This document shows positions 1 to 5,230 of a stretch of DNA of 6,513 nucleotides, in pieces. A program made the translations under genes and the position numbers. The DNA is taken from positions 1 to 6,513 of the forward strand of contig JAEORY010000225.1 of NCBI GenBank assembly GCA_016840645.1, read 5' to 3'. The notes under the pieces are model-generated. The model made no database searches and was not told the origin of the DNA. It worked only from the letters and a program-made list of their open reading frames with translations. Positions within the stretch are counted from its first letter, which is position 1. Every line of letters starts with the position of its first letter. Source of the DNA: Candidatus Borrarchaeota archaeon (lineage in GTDB: Archaea > Asgardarchaeota > Sifarchaeia > Borrarchaeales > Borrarchaeaceae).

Positions 1-1506
1 GTAAGTCGTTTATCTGGATTAGCACAGGGGTTTAAAGAAGCAACTTTAGATGCATTTGGGTTTCATTCAGAATTGGCTAGACAATTCAAAGAGGCTGGTA
101 CTGGTTTTGGGGGTATTGCTACGGCATTACAGAGGGAAGTTAGGATACCAATAAGATTATTAAAGGGTAAGAATAAAATAGTGCGCATTGGTAAAGATGG
201 TGTATATATGCCATTAACATTAATTGAAAAATTTGCACAAATTGGTGAAAATGCCGTACGTATGGGAGAGTTTATACGAGCAAAATCAGCTGGACTATCA
301 GAGAGTGAAGCTGCGTTCATGGCTAGGGACTTAACGGTAGATTTTGCTAAACGTGGTGATGCAATGAAAATATTTAATATGTGGATACCATTCTTAAACG
401 CATCAATGCAGGGAAACATTAACTATCTAAGATTTATGAGGGATAAACCTGCAGTTGCAGCTGCAAGATTGTCATATTTAACAGTGTTACCATTTGTCGC
501 ATTAAAAATGTGGAATGCATCATTTGATGATGATGCTGATATAACTGATTACATAAAAAGAGGTTATTGGTACTGGAGAGTTCCGGATTTCGAAGCTCTT
601 CAAAACGGTGAATTTAAAGGTAAGGTAATAAAAACTGACGAAGGTGACGAGCTTCCATTGTTATTCACATTTAGAAAAGCTGAATTAGCATCGTGGCTTA
701 CTGGTATCGCTGAACCTGTTGTTGATCACCTTTTAAGAGAAGATAAAGAGAAACTGCCAGAAATAAAGAATAAAACTTTAACGTCAATGTTATTAACATC
801 AGCAGTTGGGGAGGCTAAGAGATCGATGTTTGGTATGATTCCGCCTGCGATATCAACACAGTTTGAAATAGCTGGTAATTATATGGCTTGGGCTGATTCT
901 CCAATTGTACCTCACCATCTTGAAAACGTAGAACCGAAATATCAGTCCAGACCATCAACTACCAATATTCCAAGACGTATTGGGGAGAAATTGAATTTAT
1001 CGCCTGCTAAGATAGAATATGCTATTACTTCATTATTCCCTGCCGGTAAACAAGCTCTTGCACTAGCATCACCATTATTTGAATCTGATACTCCAGGTGC
1101 TCAAAATTATGGCATATCATCATCAAATTTGGAATTGTTTTCTAAATACGTCCCTGTAATAAAAATTCCAACTTATAAACAAAGATCTGAAGAGATGTAC
1201 GGTTGGAAAGAGGAAGATGAAACTAAGCAGAAAACAGCTTCTAAACTTCTGAGGGATGCTGATTATGCTATGTTAACAGCTAAGAATGATATGGAATTGA
1301 AAAAGGCAGAGGGTGAATACAATTATGTATTAAGTAATTATAAGCCATATATTACGTGGAGCATGAGGAAAAGCGCAAGAGAGAGTAATAAAAAACGATT
1401 AGCTGGTAAAAAATTGGGTGCTAAGGAACGTGTATGGCAGAAACTTTCTAAACCTCAAAAGAAAAGATATACTAAGGAGTATATAGAACTGGGAGCAAAA
1501 GAATGA
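1..1506 (+). CDS. C-terminal part of a large phage polyvalent/internal virion protein (LPD38-like), 5' partial
   Basis: The reading frame is open from base 1 to the TGA at 1504-1506, giving 501 visible residues. The true start lies upstream; the TTG at 73 has no reason to be a start. The region at about 337-444 (residues 113-148) reads VDFAKRGDAMKIFN, then WIPFLNASMQGN, then a hydrophobic stretch. This is the pattern I associate with the LPD38 domain of phage large polyvalent proteins. A second typical block at about 892-1070 contains SPIVPHHLENVEPKYQS followed by a helical segment with LSPAKIEY. The C-terminal 120 residues are rich in Lys, Arg and Glu and look helical. Such proteins are usually very long, multi-domain and probably packaged in the virion or ejected with the DNA; that role is inferred here. 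The gene overlaps the next one by 4 nt (ATGA), so the two are probably translated together. The family call rests on remembered patterns, not a search. Confidence 0.75.
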   Translation, partial: VSRLSGLAQGFKEATLDAFGFHSELARQFKEAGTGFGGIATALQREVRIPIRLLKGKNKIVRIGKDGVYMPLTLIEKFAQIGENAVRMGEFIRAKSAGLSESEAAFMARDLTVDFAKRGDAMKIFNMWIPFLNASMQGNINYLRFMRDKPAVAAARLSYLTVLPFVALKMWNASFDDDADITDYIKRGYWYWRVPDFEALQNGEFKGKVIKTDEGDELPLLFTFRKAELASWLTGIAEPVVDHLLREDKEKLPEIKNKTLTSMLLTSAVGEAKRSMFGMIPPAISTQFEIAGNYMAWADSPIVPHHLENVEPKYQSRPSTTNIPRRIGEKLNLSPAKIEYAITSLFPAGKQALALASPLFESDTPGAQNYGISSSNLELFSKYVPVIKIPTYKQRSEEMYGWKEEDETKQKTASKLLRDADYAMLTAKNDMELKKAEGEYNYVLSNYKPYITWSMRKSARESNKKRLAGKKLGAKERVWQKLSKPQKKRYTKEYIELGAKE

Positions 1507-1994
1507 TAAAATTTATTAAACAGTTAATAGTTGCTTATAATAGGTTGAATAGATTTATTCCTAGACACTTACAAATAGCTTTTGATGAATTGGGTGAAAC
1601 TGAAGTTAGGGGAGTACGTTCAAACTCCCGAATTATTGAGTATTTAAGTACGTGTGATATGCGTCCTGATAGTGATGAAATTGCTTGGTGTTCAGCTTTC
1701 GTTAATTGGGTTATAATATCTGATGGTAAGATTGGTACTGATAATCTATTAGCTAGGTCATGGTTAAATTGGGGTAAAACAATTGTTAAACCGAGATTAG
1801 GTTGTGTAGCAATTATGAAGAGGGGTACTAAGGAATGGCAGGGACACGTTGGTTTTTATTTGGATTCCAACAATGGAGTAGTTTTTATACTAGGTGGCAA
1901 TCAATCCGATAGGGTTGGTGTGAATGGGTATAAGGAGGATTCGATACTTGGATACAGGTGGTTTAAAGAGGAATCAATTAACATAAGGAGTTAG
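1503..1994 (+). CDS. TIGR02594-type (CHAP/NlpC-P60-like) cysteine peptidase or amidase, probable cell-wall hydrolase
   Basis: This 163-residue protein matches the small phage family TIGR02594, a papain-like fold related to CHAP and NlpC/P60 enzymes that cut peptidoglycan peptides or amide bonds. The likely catalytic cysteine is C63 in AWCSAFVNW, the histidine H115 in WQGHVGFY, and the third polar residue N133 in GGNQSD. The segment near residues 31-48, with GETEVRG and then NSRIIEYL, fits the conserved N-terminal part of the family. The length is that of a stand-alone catalytic domain, with no separate wall-binding domain. The first 25 residues are amphipathic and basic, and I see no clear signal peptide or membrane segment. 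The start ATG overlaps the upstream stop (ATGA) and follows GGGAG at 1491-1495. It may act in host lysis or as a virion-associated enzyme aiding DNA entry; its place beside the large virion-type protein allows either. Confidence 0.85.
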   Translation: MIKFIKQLIVAYNRLNRFIPRHLQIAFDELGETEVRGVRSNSRIIEYLSTCDMRPDSDEIAWCSAFVNWVIISDGKIGTDNLLARSWLNWGKTIVKPRLGCVAIMKRGTKEWQGHVGFYLDSNNGVVFILGGNQSDRVGVNGYKEDSILGYRWFKEESINIRS

Positions 1995-1996
1995 AT

Positions 1997-2332
1997 ATGG
2001 CAGATTTTTTGGATACTACCCTTGAGAATATTGGTAGTAGGAAAGTTATCGAAGCAACAGCTCTTAATGCTGTTAGCGGTACTGTTGATTCAAGTCCGTT
2101 AAATACGGGGAACTTAACAAATTTACAGATGGCTGTTACCGGTATGACAACTGGAGCTATCAGGGCATATGGAAACGTTGATGGTTCATCTCTTAGTGAC
2201 TTTGCCATAGGTTCGACAGTTTCTGCAAATGGATTAACAAATTTAAGTTCATTACTACCTTTAAAACAGGTAACAGTGAAAGCATTCAACGTTGGAACAC
2301 CAACAGTGAAATTAATAGGTAATAATCTTTAA
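1997..2332 (+). CDS. Small beta-rich phage protein, probable virion decoration or tail-associated protein
   Basis: I do not recognise a named family for this 111-residue protein. The ATG follows AAGGAG at 1985-1990 with a 6-nt spacer and begins 3 nt after the previous stop, so the reading frame is well supported. The sequence is rich in Thr, Ser, Gly, Val and Asn and lacks cysteine. Residues 43-62 (LQMAVTGMTTGAIRAYG, then NVD) and residues 91-109 (QVTVKAFNVGTPTVKLIGN) look like two copies of a beta-hairpin motif. The pattern of a strand, Gly-Thr-Thr turn, strand and 'G.VDGSS' resembles the beta-sandwich domains found on phage capsid or tail proteins. The next gene carries similar motifs. I infer a structural or decoration role from composition and position; no enzymatic motif is visible. 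Confidence 0.65.
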   Translation: MADFLDTTLENIGSRKVIEATALNAVSGTVDSSPLNTGNLTNLQMAVTGMTTGAIRAYGNVDGSSLSDFAIGSTVSANGLTNLSSLLPLKQVTVKAFNVGTPTVKLIGNNL

Positions 2333-2355
2333 TTAGGTTATGCTGATAAAAGAAT

Positions 2356-2372
2356 GGTCACACAGTGTGACC
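2356..2372. repeat. Perfect 17-base inverted repeat (8-bp arms, 1-base centre)
   Basis: GGTCACAC at 2356-2363 and GTGTGACC at 2365-2372 are exact reverse complements around a single A. The dyad lies in the 72-base gap between the two beta-rich genes. In RNA it could form a 7-bp stem with a 3-base loop. A weaker outer pairing exists between AGGTTA (2335-2340) and TAACCT (2383-2388). No T-run follows, so it is not a typical rho-independent terminator. It could be a protein-binding operator, an RNA processing or stability hairpin, or a translational control element ahead of the AGGAGGG site at 2394-2400. Confidence 0.55.
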
Positions 2373-2404
2373 GGACTTGACTTAACCTTAAATAGGAGGG
2401 CTAT

Positions 2405-2833
2405 ATGGCTTATTTAGCACCAACCACCGATAGAATACTTGGTGGAAAGAAGTACATTAAATCTGTTGACATGATGGATCAAGATGGTAATGCAACACAG
2501 GGCATTCTTGATATATCGAGAATCAATGGAGGAATGATTCAAATCGATGGAATGTCTATCGGTGTGGATTCAGTGAAAATTAAAGGCACTGTTGACAAGA
2601 CTGTAGATTCAACTCACATGGAAGAACTTCCATTGGGTACGGATGCAAAGGAAAGTAGGGCACTTGCTACTGTTCTTCCAATAGGAGCTGCATCTGCATC
2701 AGTAGCCAGTAATGCAATTAAGACTGACTGTTTTGTACATATCAGTGATAAACTTTCACAGATACAATTGGAAGTTTCCGGTGTGACTACCAGTGGTATT
2801 GATGCATGGTTTACTGGGAAAGGAGATATATAA
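2405..2833 (+). CDS. Small beta-rich phage protein, probable structural protein
   Basis: This 142-residue protein belongs to no family I can name. Its ATG follows AGGAGGG at 2394-2400 with a 4-nt spacer. Residues 45-64 (IQIDGMSIGVDSVKIKGTVD) and 116-135 (KLSQIQLEVSGVTTSGIDAW) resemble each other and the hairpin motif of the preceding gene. The best match is between residues 116-135 here and 39-58 there, with a shared 'L..hQ..V.G.TT..I.A' pattern. One cysteine (C109) is present. There is no signal peptide or membrane segment. Its position in the virion/lysis gene cluster and its beta-rich composition suggest a capsid, decoration or tail component, possibly a partner or distant paralogue of the upstream protein. 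Its stop TAA overlaps the next ATG (TAATG). Confidence 0.65.
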   Translation: MAYLAPTTDRILGGKKYIKSVDMMDQDGNATQGILDISRINGGMIQIDGMSIGVDSVKIKGTVDKTVDSTHMEELPLGTDAKESRALATVLPIGAASASVASNAIKTDCFVHISDKLSQIQLEVSGVTTSGIDAWFTGKGDI

Positions 2834-2973
2834 TGCCAGCTGCATACAAACGATGTGTTAGTAAGGTATCAAAAAAGAAGGGTGTTAAAAGTGCCCATGC
2901 TATTTGCACAGCTGAAAATGCTGGGGGTATTAAACAGTATCGTAAGAAAGAAGCTAAGAGAAAGAAACGATAG
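2833..2973 (+). CDS. 46-residue highly basic phage protein
   Basis: A short open frame starts at ATG 2833, overlapping the previous stop by 1 nt, and ends at TAG 2971-2973. An excellent ribosome binding site, AAAGGAG at 2819-2825, lies 7 nt upstream, which supports translation. About a third of the residues are Lys or Arg, and the last nine residues include six. Two cysteines occur, C8 in AAYKRCVSKVSKKKG and C25 in SAHAICTAENAGG. The layout 'YK.CV..V....GV....AIC.A..GG' resembles short proteins and C-terminal tails I associate with phage structural gene clusters. I cannot assign a function. The charge suggests contact with DNA or RNA, and the two cysteines might pair or bind metal. It is the last gene before the terminator at 3031-3073. 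Confidence 0.75.
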   Translation: MPAAYKRCVSKVSKKKGVKSAHAICTAENAGGIKQYRKKEAKRKKR

Positions 2974-2987
2974 TTTGTATGATACGT

Positions 2988-2993
2988 TATAAT
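2988..2993 (+). promoter_or_regulatory. Consensus -10-like hexamer TATAAT without a good -35
   Basis: TATAAT occurs 15 nt after the stop of the 46-residue protein gene, in AT-rich DNA. At a 17-nt spacer the -35 position reads AAACGA, which is poor, and no TG extension is present. A 6-bp inverted repeat, ATTGAA at 2995-3000 and TTCAAT at 3017-3022, follows. If active, the promoter would start RNA upstream of the terminator at 3031-3073, so the transcript would have to read through it. In such AT-rich sequence the match may be chance. Confidence 0.25.
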
Positions 2994-3030
2994 AATTGAA
3001 CATAATAATAATATTCTTCAATCTCCTGAT

Positions 3031-3073
3031 AAGAGGGAGAGGGTTGTGCGTTCCTCTTCCTCTTTTTGTTTTT
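3031..3073 (+). terminator. Rho-independent terminator closing the structural module
   Basis: AAGAGGGAGAGG (3031-3042) pairs with CCTCTTCCTCTT (3053-3064) to give a 12-bp stem with one G-U pair and a 10-base loop. A T-rich tail, TTT-G-TTTTT, follows directly through 3073. These are the standard parts of an intrinsic terminator reading on the + strand. The opposite strand lacks a T-run after the stem, so it should work in one direction. It ends 13 nt before the next start codon. Confidence 0.9.
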
Positions 3074-3086
3074 GGAAAGGAACAGA

Positions 3087-3902
3087 ATGGCATTAAGAAT
3101 TAGAAAGGAAGTTGAAAGTGAGGATATAAAACTTCCTGCTGAATTAGAACATTTATCATTTTCGTCCATAGATACATTTTTAACATGTCCAATGCGGTGG
3201 AAATTCCGTTATGTGGATAAAATTAAATCCCCTCCATCAATATTTCTGGAATTTGGTGGGTCTGGTCATGAAGCACTTAAATTAAATAATATACACAAAT
3301 TTGAAAGTGGGTCAGATTTACCTACTAAAATTGTGAATGATAAGTTTTGTGATACACTACAAACAAAAAAGAAAAACATTGAAGATTGGGACGGTGAGAA
3401 TCCTGAAACATCATATGATAAACATATTAGATTAGGTCAGAAATTATTGGCTGAATATATGAAAGAGGTTGCACCAATATTTACACCTGCTGTTATGCCT
3501 GAACAGGAAGGTAATATAAAAATATCAGGTGTACCACTTGTATATTATGTAGACTTAGAAACACATACAAATATATGGGATTATAAATTTGTAGGAAGGG
3601 CTAAGTCTGATAAGGATGTTAGTAACAGTTTACAAATGTGGTTATATTCAATAGCTAGAAATAAGTCTAATACCAACATGCTATCATTTTGTAAGAAAAA
3701 TGGAGACATAGTATCTGCTAGTGCAGAAATAGGAGAACGTGAGCGCACGTGGGCTAGATACATTGTCCAAACAACAGCACGGGCTATCGTGGCAGGACAC
3801 TTTTTTCCTCGTAAGCCGGATGGTCAAGAGTCGTGGCAGTGTACGCCAAAATTTTGCGGATATTATCATATGTGTCGTGGCGGTTCTAGGAGGATGACAT
3901 AA
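3087..3902 (+). CDS. RecB/Cas4-like PD-(D/E)XK nuclease with putative Fe-S cluster
   Basis: This 271-residue protein fits the PD-(D/E)XK superfamily of RecB, AddB and Cas4-type nucleases, which degrade or trim DNA ends. Visible signatures are LSFSSIDTFLTCPMRWKFRY (residues 23-42), H61 in GSGHEAL, D156 in VYYVDL, the D165-Y-K167 core in IWDYKF, and the QxxxY motif Q183-Y187 in LQMWLY. C34 together with C252, C257 and C263 (C-x4-C-x5-C near the C-terminus) is arranged like the four ligands of the [4Fe-4S] cluster in AddB and Cas4 enzymes. I chose ATG 3087 because AAAGGAA (3076-3082) precedes it; the upstream in-frame TTG at 3066 lies inside the terminator tail. The gene is first in the replication module, so a role in recombination or DNA-end processing during replication is likely. 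No helicase motifs are present. A Cas4-like role is possible, but no CRISPR sequence supports it. Confidence 0.85.
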   Translation: MALRIRKEVESEDIKLPAELEHLSFSSIDTFLTCPMRWKFRYVDKIKSPPSIFLEFGGSGHEALKLNNIHKFESGSDLPTKIVNDKFCDTLQTKKKNIEDWDGENPETSYDKHIRLGQKLLAEYMKEVAPIFTPAVMPEQEGNIKISGVPLVYYVDLETHTNIWDYKFVGRAKSDKDVSNSLQMWLYSIARNKSNTNMLSFCKKNGDIVSASAEIGERERTWARYIVQTTARAIVAGHFFPRKPDGQESWQCTPKFCGYYHMCRGGSRRMT

Positions 3903-3973
3903 AAAGGTATTCAATACAGGTTAATATAGGGAAAAATAAAATTGGTCAATATATGTTATATAAGGACTATGAA

Positions 3974-3980
3974 AAGGAGA
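3974..3980 (+). promoter_or_regulatory. Ribosome binding site that decides a GTG start
   Basis: AAGGAGA sits 5 nt before GTG 3986. The longer in-frame alternative at ATG 3953 has no such site upstream, so the shorter protein is preferred. Confidence 0.75.
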
Positions 3981-3985
3981 AAAAA

Positions 3986-4213
3986 GTGAGATGTAATTAC
4001 ACAATGTGTGAACATAATGACCAGTCTAATGGTTGTATGCTTGGGGAGGGACATAGGGTTAATATATCAGGTAAAATAAGTGGTGATAGGCTAGTGGTTA
4101 TTGAGTGTTCAGAGAAAACTATAAAAATGGTAGAAAATTATCATGAATCTGCATCGGAAGCCGAGAATAGAATAATTAAAGTGGAGCAAGAGGACGATGG
4201 GGAAATTGAGTAG
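3986..4213 (+). CDS. 75-residue Cys-rich putative zinc-binding protein (DUF1540-like)
   Basis: The N-terminal 20 residues hold C3, C8, H10 and C17 in CNYTMCEHNDQSNGCMLG, with a further cysteine at C41 in VVIECSE. The spacing 'C....C.HN.....C' followed by a short beta segment resembles small DUF1540-type zinc-binding domains, but I hold this assignment loosely. The C-terminal third is acidic and probably disordered or helical, ending EQEDDGEIE. GTG 3986 is chosen as the start because AAGGAGA (3974-3980) precedes it. ATG 3953 would add 11 charged residues without a good binding site. The gene lies between two PD-(D/E)XK nuclease genes and overlaps the second by 17 nt. A structural metal site and an accessory role in nucleic acid handling are plausible but unproven. 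Confidence 0.65.
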   Translation: MRCNYTMCEHNDQSNGCMLGEGHRVNISGKISGDRLVVIECSEKTIKMVENYHESASEAENRIIKVEQEDDGEIE

Positions 4214-4682
4214 AGATAGAGGAGCGAGATATGAAAGAAAAATTGCTAATGTCATAAATAGTGCACTTGGGTGGGATTTAGTACGCAATTTAGAACAGTC
4301 TAGAAGAGACGTACACGGAGATCTAGTAGATAGAAATACATTACATGCTCCAATAAATGCTATAATAGAATGTAAAGCACGAAAATTTTGTTGGGATAAC
4401 GTTATTAAGTGGAATATAAAAGTGGAAGAAAGTCCTGTTGGATGGTTTTTACAAACATACAAGAAGACTGTAGGAAGGAATTTTGATATAATATGGTTAA
4501 TATTTAAATCAACACTAATGGATTTTTCAATAATATGTCCAGTTTCTATCCTATACGAAAATATATTATTAGAAGAAAAAGAGTATTTTGATGGTTTCTG
4601 TGGTTATGATTTATATTTAGGCAGTTTAGGAGATACGTTAGAGTGGATGAAAATCCTATTACCCAAACTAAAGAAGACGTAA
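4197..4682 (+). CDS. PD-(D/E)XK endonuclease, Holliday junction resolvase-like
   Basis: The 161-residue protein has the order of acidic residues expected in small PD-(D/E)XK nucleases. E13 lies in RDRGARYERKIA, D42 in VHGDLVD, and the core E58-x-K60 in IIECKARKF. The conserved 'RG..YER' helix and the 'D...E.K' spacing are like phage and archaeal Holliday junction resolvases, which cut four-way DNA junctions to allow packaging and resolve recombination intermediates. The C-terminal half, residues 75-161, is rich in aromatic residues and shows no other motif. Start ATG 4197 overlaps the upstream gene by 17 nt. GGAG at 4183-4186 is 10 nt away, and termination-reinitiation may help. The next gene overlaps its end by 40 nt. 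It might instead be a nicking or restriction-type endonuclease, because motifs alone do not show substrate choice. Confidence 0.75.
   Translation: MGKLSRDRGARYERKIANVINSALGWDLVRNLEQSRRDVHGDLVDRNTLHAPINAIIECKARKFCWDNVIKWNIKVEESPVGWFLQTYKKTVGRNFDIIWLIFKSTLMDFSIICPVSILYENILLEEKEYFDGFCGYDLYLGSLGDTLEWMKILLPKLKKT
4628..4634 (+). promoter_or_regulatory. Ribosome binding site inside the resolvase-like gene, supporting GTG 4643
   Basis: AGGAGAT lies 8 nt before GTG 4643, within the 3' end of the upstream coding region. It supports the GTG start of the helix-turn-helix gene. The nearby ATG 4647 is in the upstream gene's frame and does not start this protein. Confidence 0.7.
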
Positions 4683-5230
4683 TAGAATTAGTTAAAGAAG
4701 TACGGAATATCCGTCGTAACCTTCTTAGTCCTTTACCATTCACAATACAGCAAGCAATAGAATTTGAGTTAGAAAGCTATGGATATGATTTAATAGTCAA
4801 TTATGCTCTTACAAATTGTATAAACGACATAAAATATTTAACAAAATGTCTAACAAATCACAGACAAAAATTATTAGGTAGATATGGTAAACAGTTACAA
4901 AGATACCGGTCACTTAATGACGACATTGCGTACGACGTTGATAGTGACCAACCATCTAATGATAATCTGTTTGACAGACTATACATGTCTTCACTTAGTT
5001 TACCTAAACACCATAAGGAACATATCTATTGGGTAGTGGTTATGATAGCTAGAGGATCGCATAGACCAATTCAGGATGCTGCTGAACAGTTGGGGGTTAG
5101 CAGAATGACCGTTAGTAGAGCATTGAGACAGTGGAAGGATAATTATGCCAAAGAAATTAAACGAGAAGTGCGACAGGTGCGATCTATCAAACACCTGCAA
5201 AAACTGTTGTATTGGGGGGCGAGGCAGTGA
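4643..5230 (+). CDS. Helix-turn-helix protein resembling sigma region 4, possible phage transcription or replication regulator
   Basis: This 195-residue protein has a clear helix-turn-helix at about residues 141-168: RPIQDAAEQLGVSRMTVSRA followed by LRQWKDNY. The preceding LPKHHKEHIYWVVVMIARGS fits the first helices of a sigma-70 region 4-like fold. Residues 34-75 are helical, but I cannot confirm a sigma region 2. The tail after residue 168 is very basic (KEIKREVRQVRSIKHLQK). The start is GTG 4643, supported by AGGAGAT at 4628-4634, and overlaps the resolvase-like gene by 40 nt. Its last 86 nt also encode the start of the polymerase fusion gene. It could switch host RNA polymerase to phage promoters, repress its own operon, or bind DNA at replication sites; the sequence does not decide between these. 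The lack of a visible region 2 argues against calling it a complete sigma factor. Confidence 0.7.
   Translation: MDENPITQTKEDVIELVKEVRNIRRNLLSPLPFTIQQAIEFELESYGYDLIVNYALTNCINDIKYLTKCLTNHRQKLLGRYGKQLQRYRSLNDDIAYDVDSDQPSNDNLFDRLYMSSLSLPKHHKEHIYWVVVMIARGSHRPIQDAAEQLGVSRMTVSRALRQWKDNYAKEIKREVRQVRSIKHLQKLLYWGARQ
5135..5140 (+). promoter_or_regulatory. Ribosome binding site setting the start of the glycosylase-polymerase fusion
   Basis: AAGGAT lies 4 nt before ATG 5145, inside the helix-turn-helix gene. It supports a start well upstream of that gene's stop. The frame from 5145 then encodes the cysteines expected in family-4 glycosylases. Confidence 0.75.

Noticed and set aside
63..419. 118-residue minus-strand frame under the LPD38-like gene
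   Set aside because: The + strand frame carries the family pattern; the minus frame reads like random translation of it.
2377..2382. TTGACT as a -35 promoter element before the 142-residue gene
   Set aside because: No -10 element occurs at a suitable distance; the position would overlap the ribosome binding site and start codon.
3066..3086. TTG 3066 as the start of the RecB/Cas4-like nuclease
   Set aside because: It lies within the terminator T-tail and would put the ribosome binding site inside the coding region; ATG 3087 has AAAGGAA ahead of it.
2869..3169. Two minus-strand frames across the intergenic region
   Set aside because: They cross the + strand terminator and parts of two supported genes, have low-complexity Leu/Ser/Phe composition, and no conserved features.
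3087..3902. CRISPR-associated Cas4
   Set aside because: The motifs fit Cas4 as well as other RecB-like nucleases, but there is no repeat array and no other cas gene, while replication genes surround it.
3953..3985. ATG 3953 as the start of the Cys-rich protein
   Set aside because: No ribosome binding site precedes it, while GTG 3986 has AAGGAGA at a good distance and begins right at the Cys motif.
3903..3985. Promoter or tRNA in the 83-base gap after the RecB/Cas4-like nuclease
   Set aside because: AT-rich TATAT-like stretches are present, but no -35/-10 pair at normal spacing and no cloverleaf could be found.
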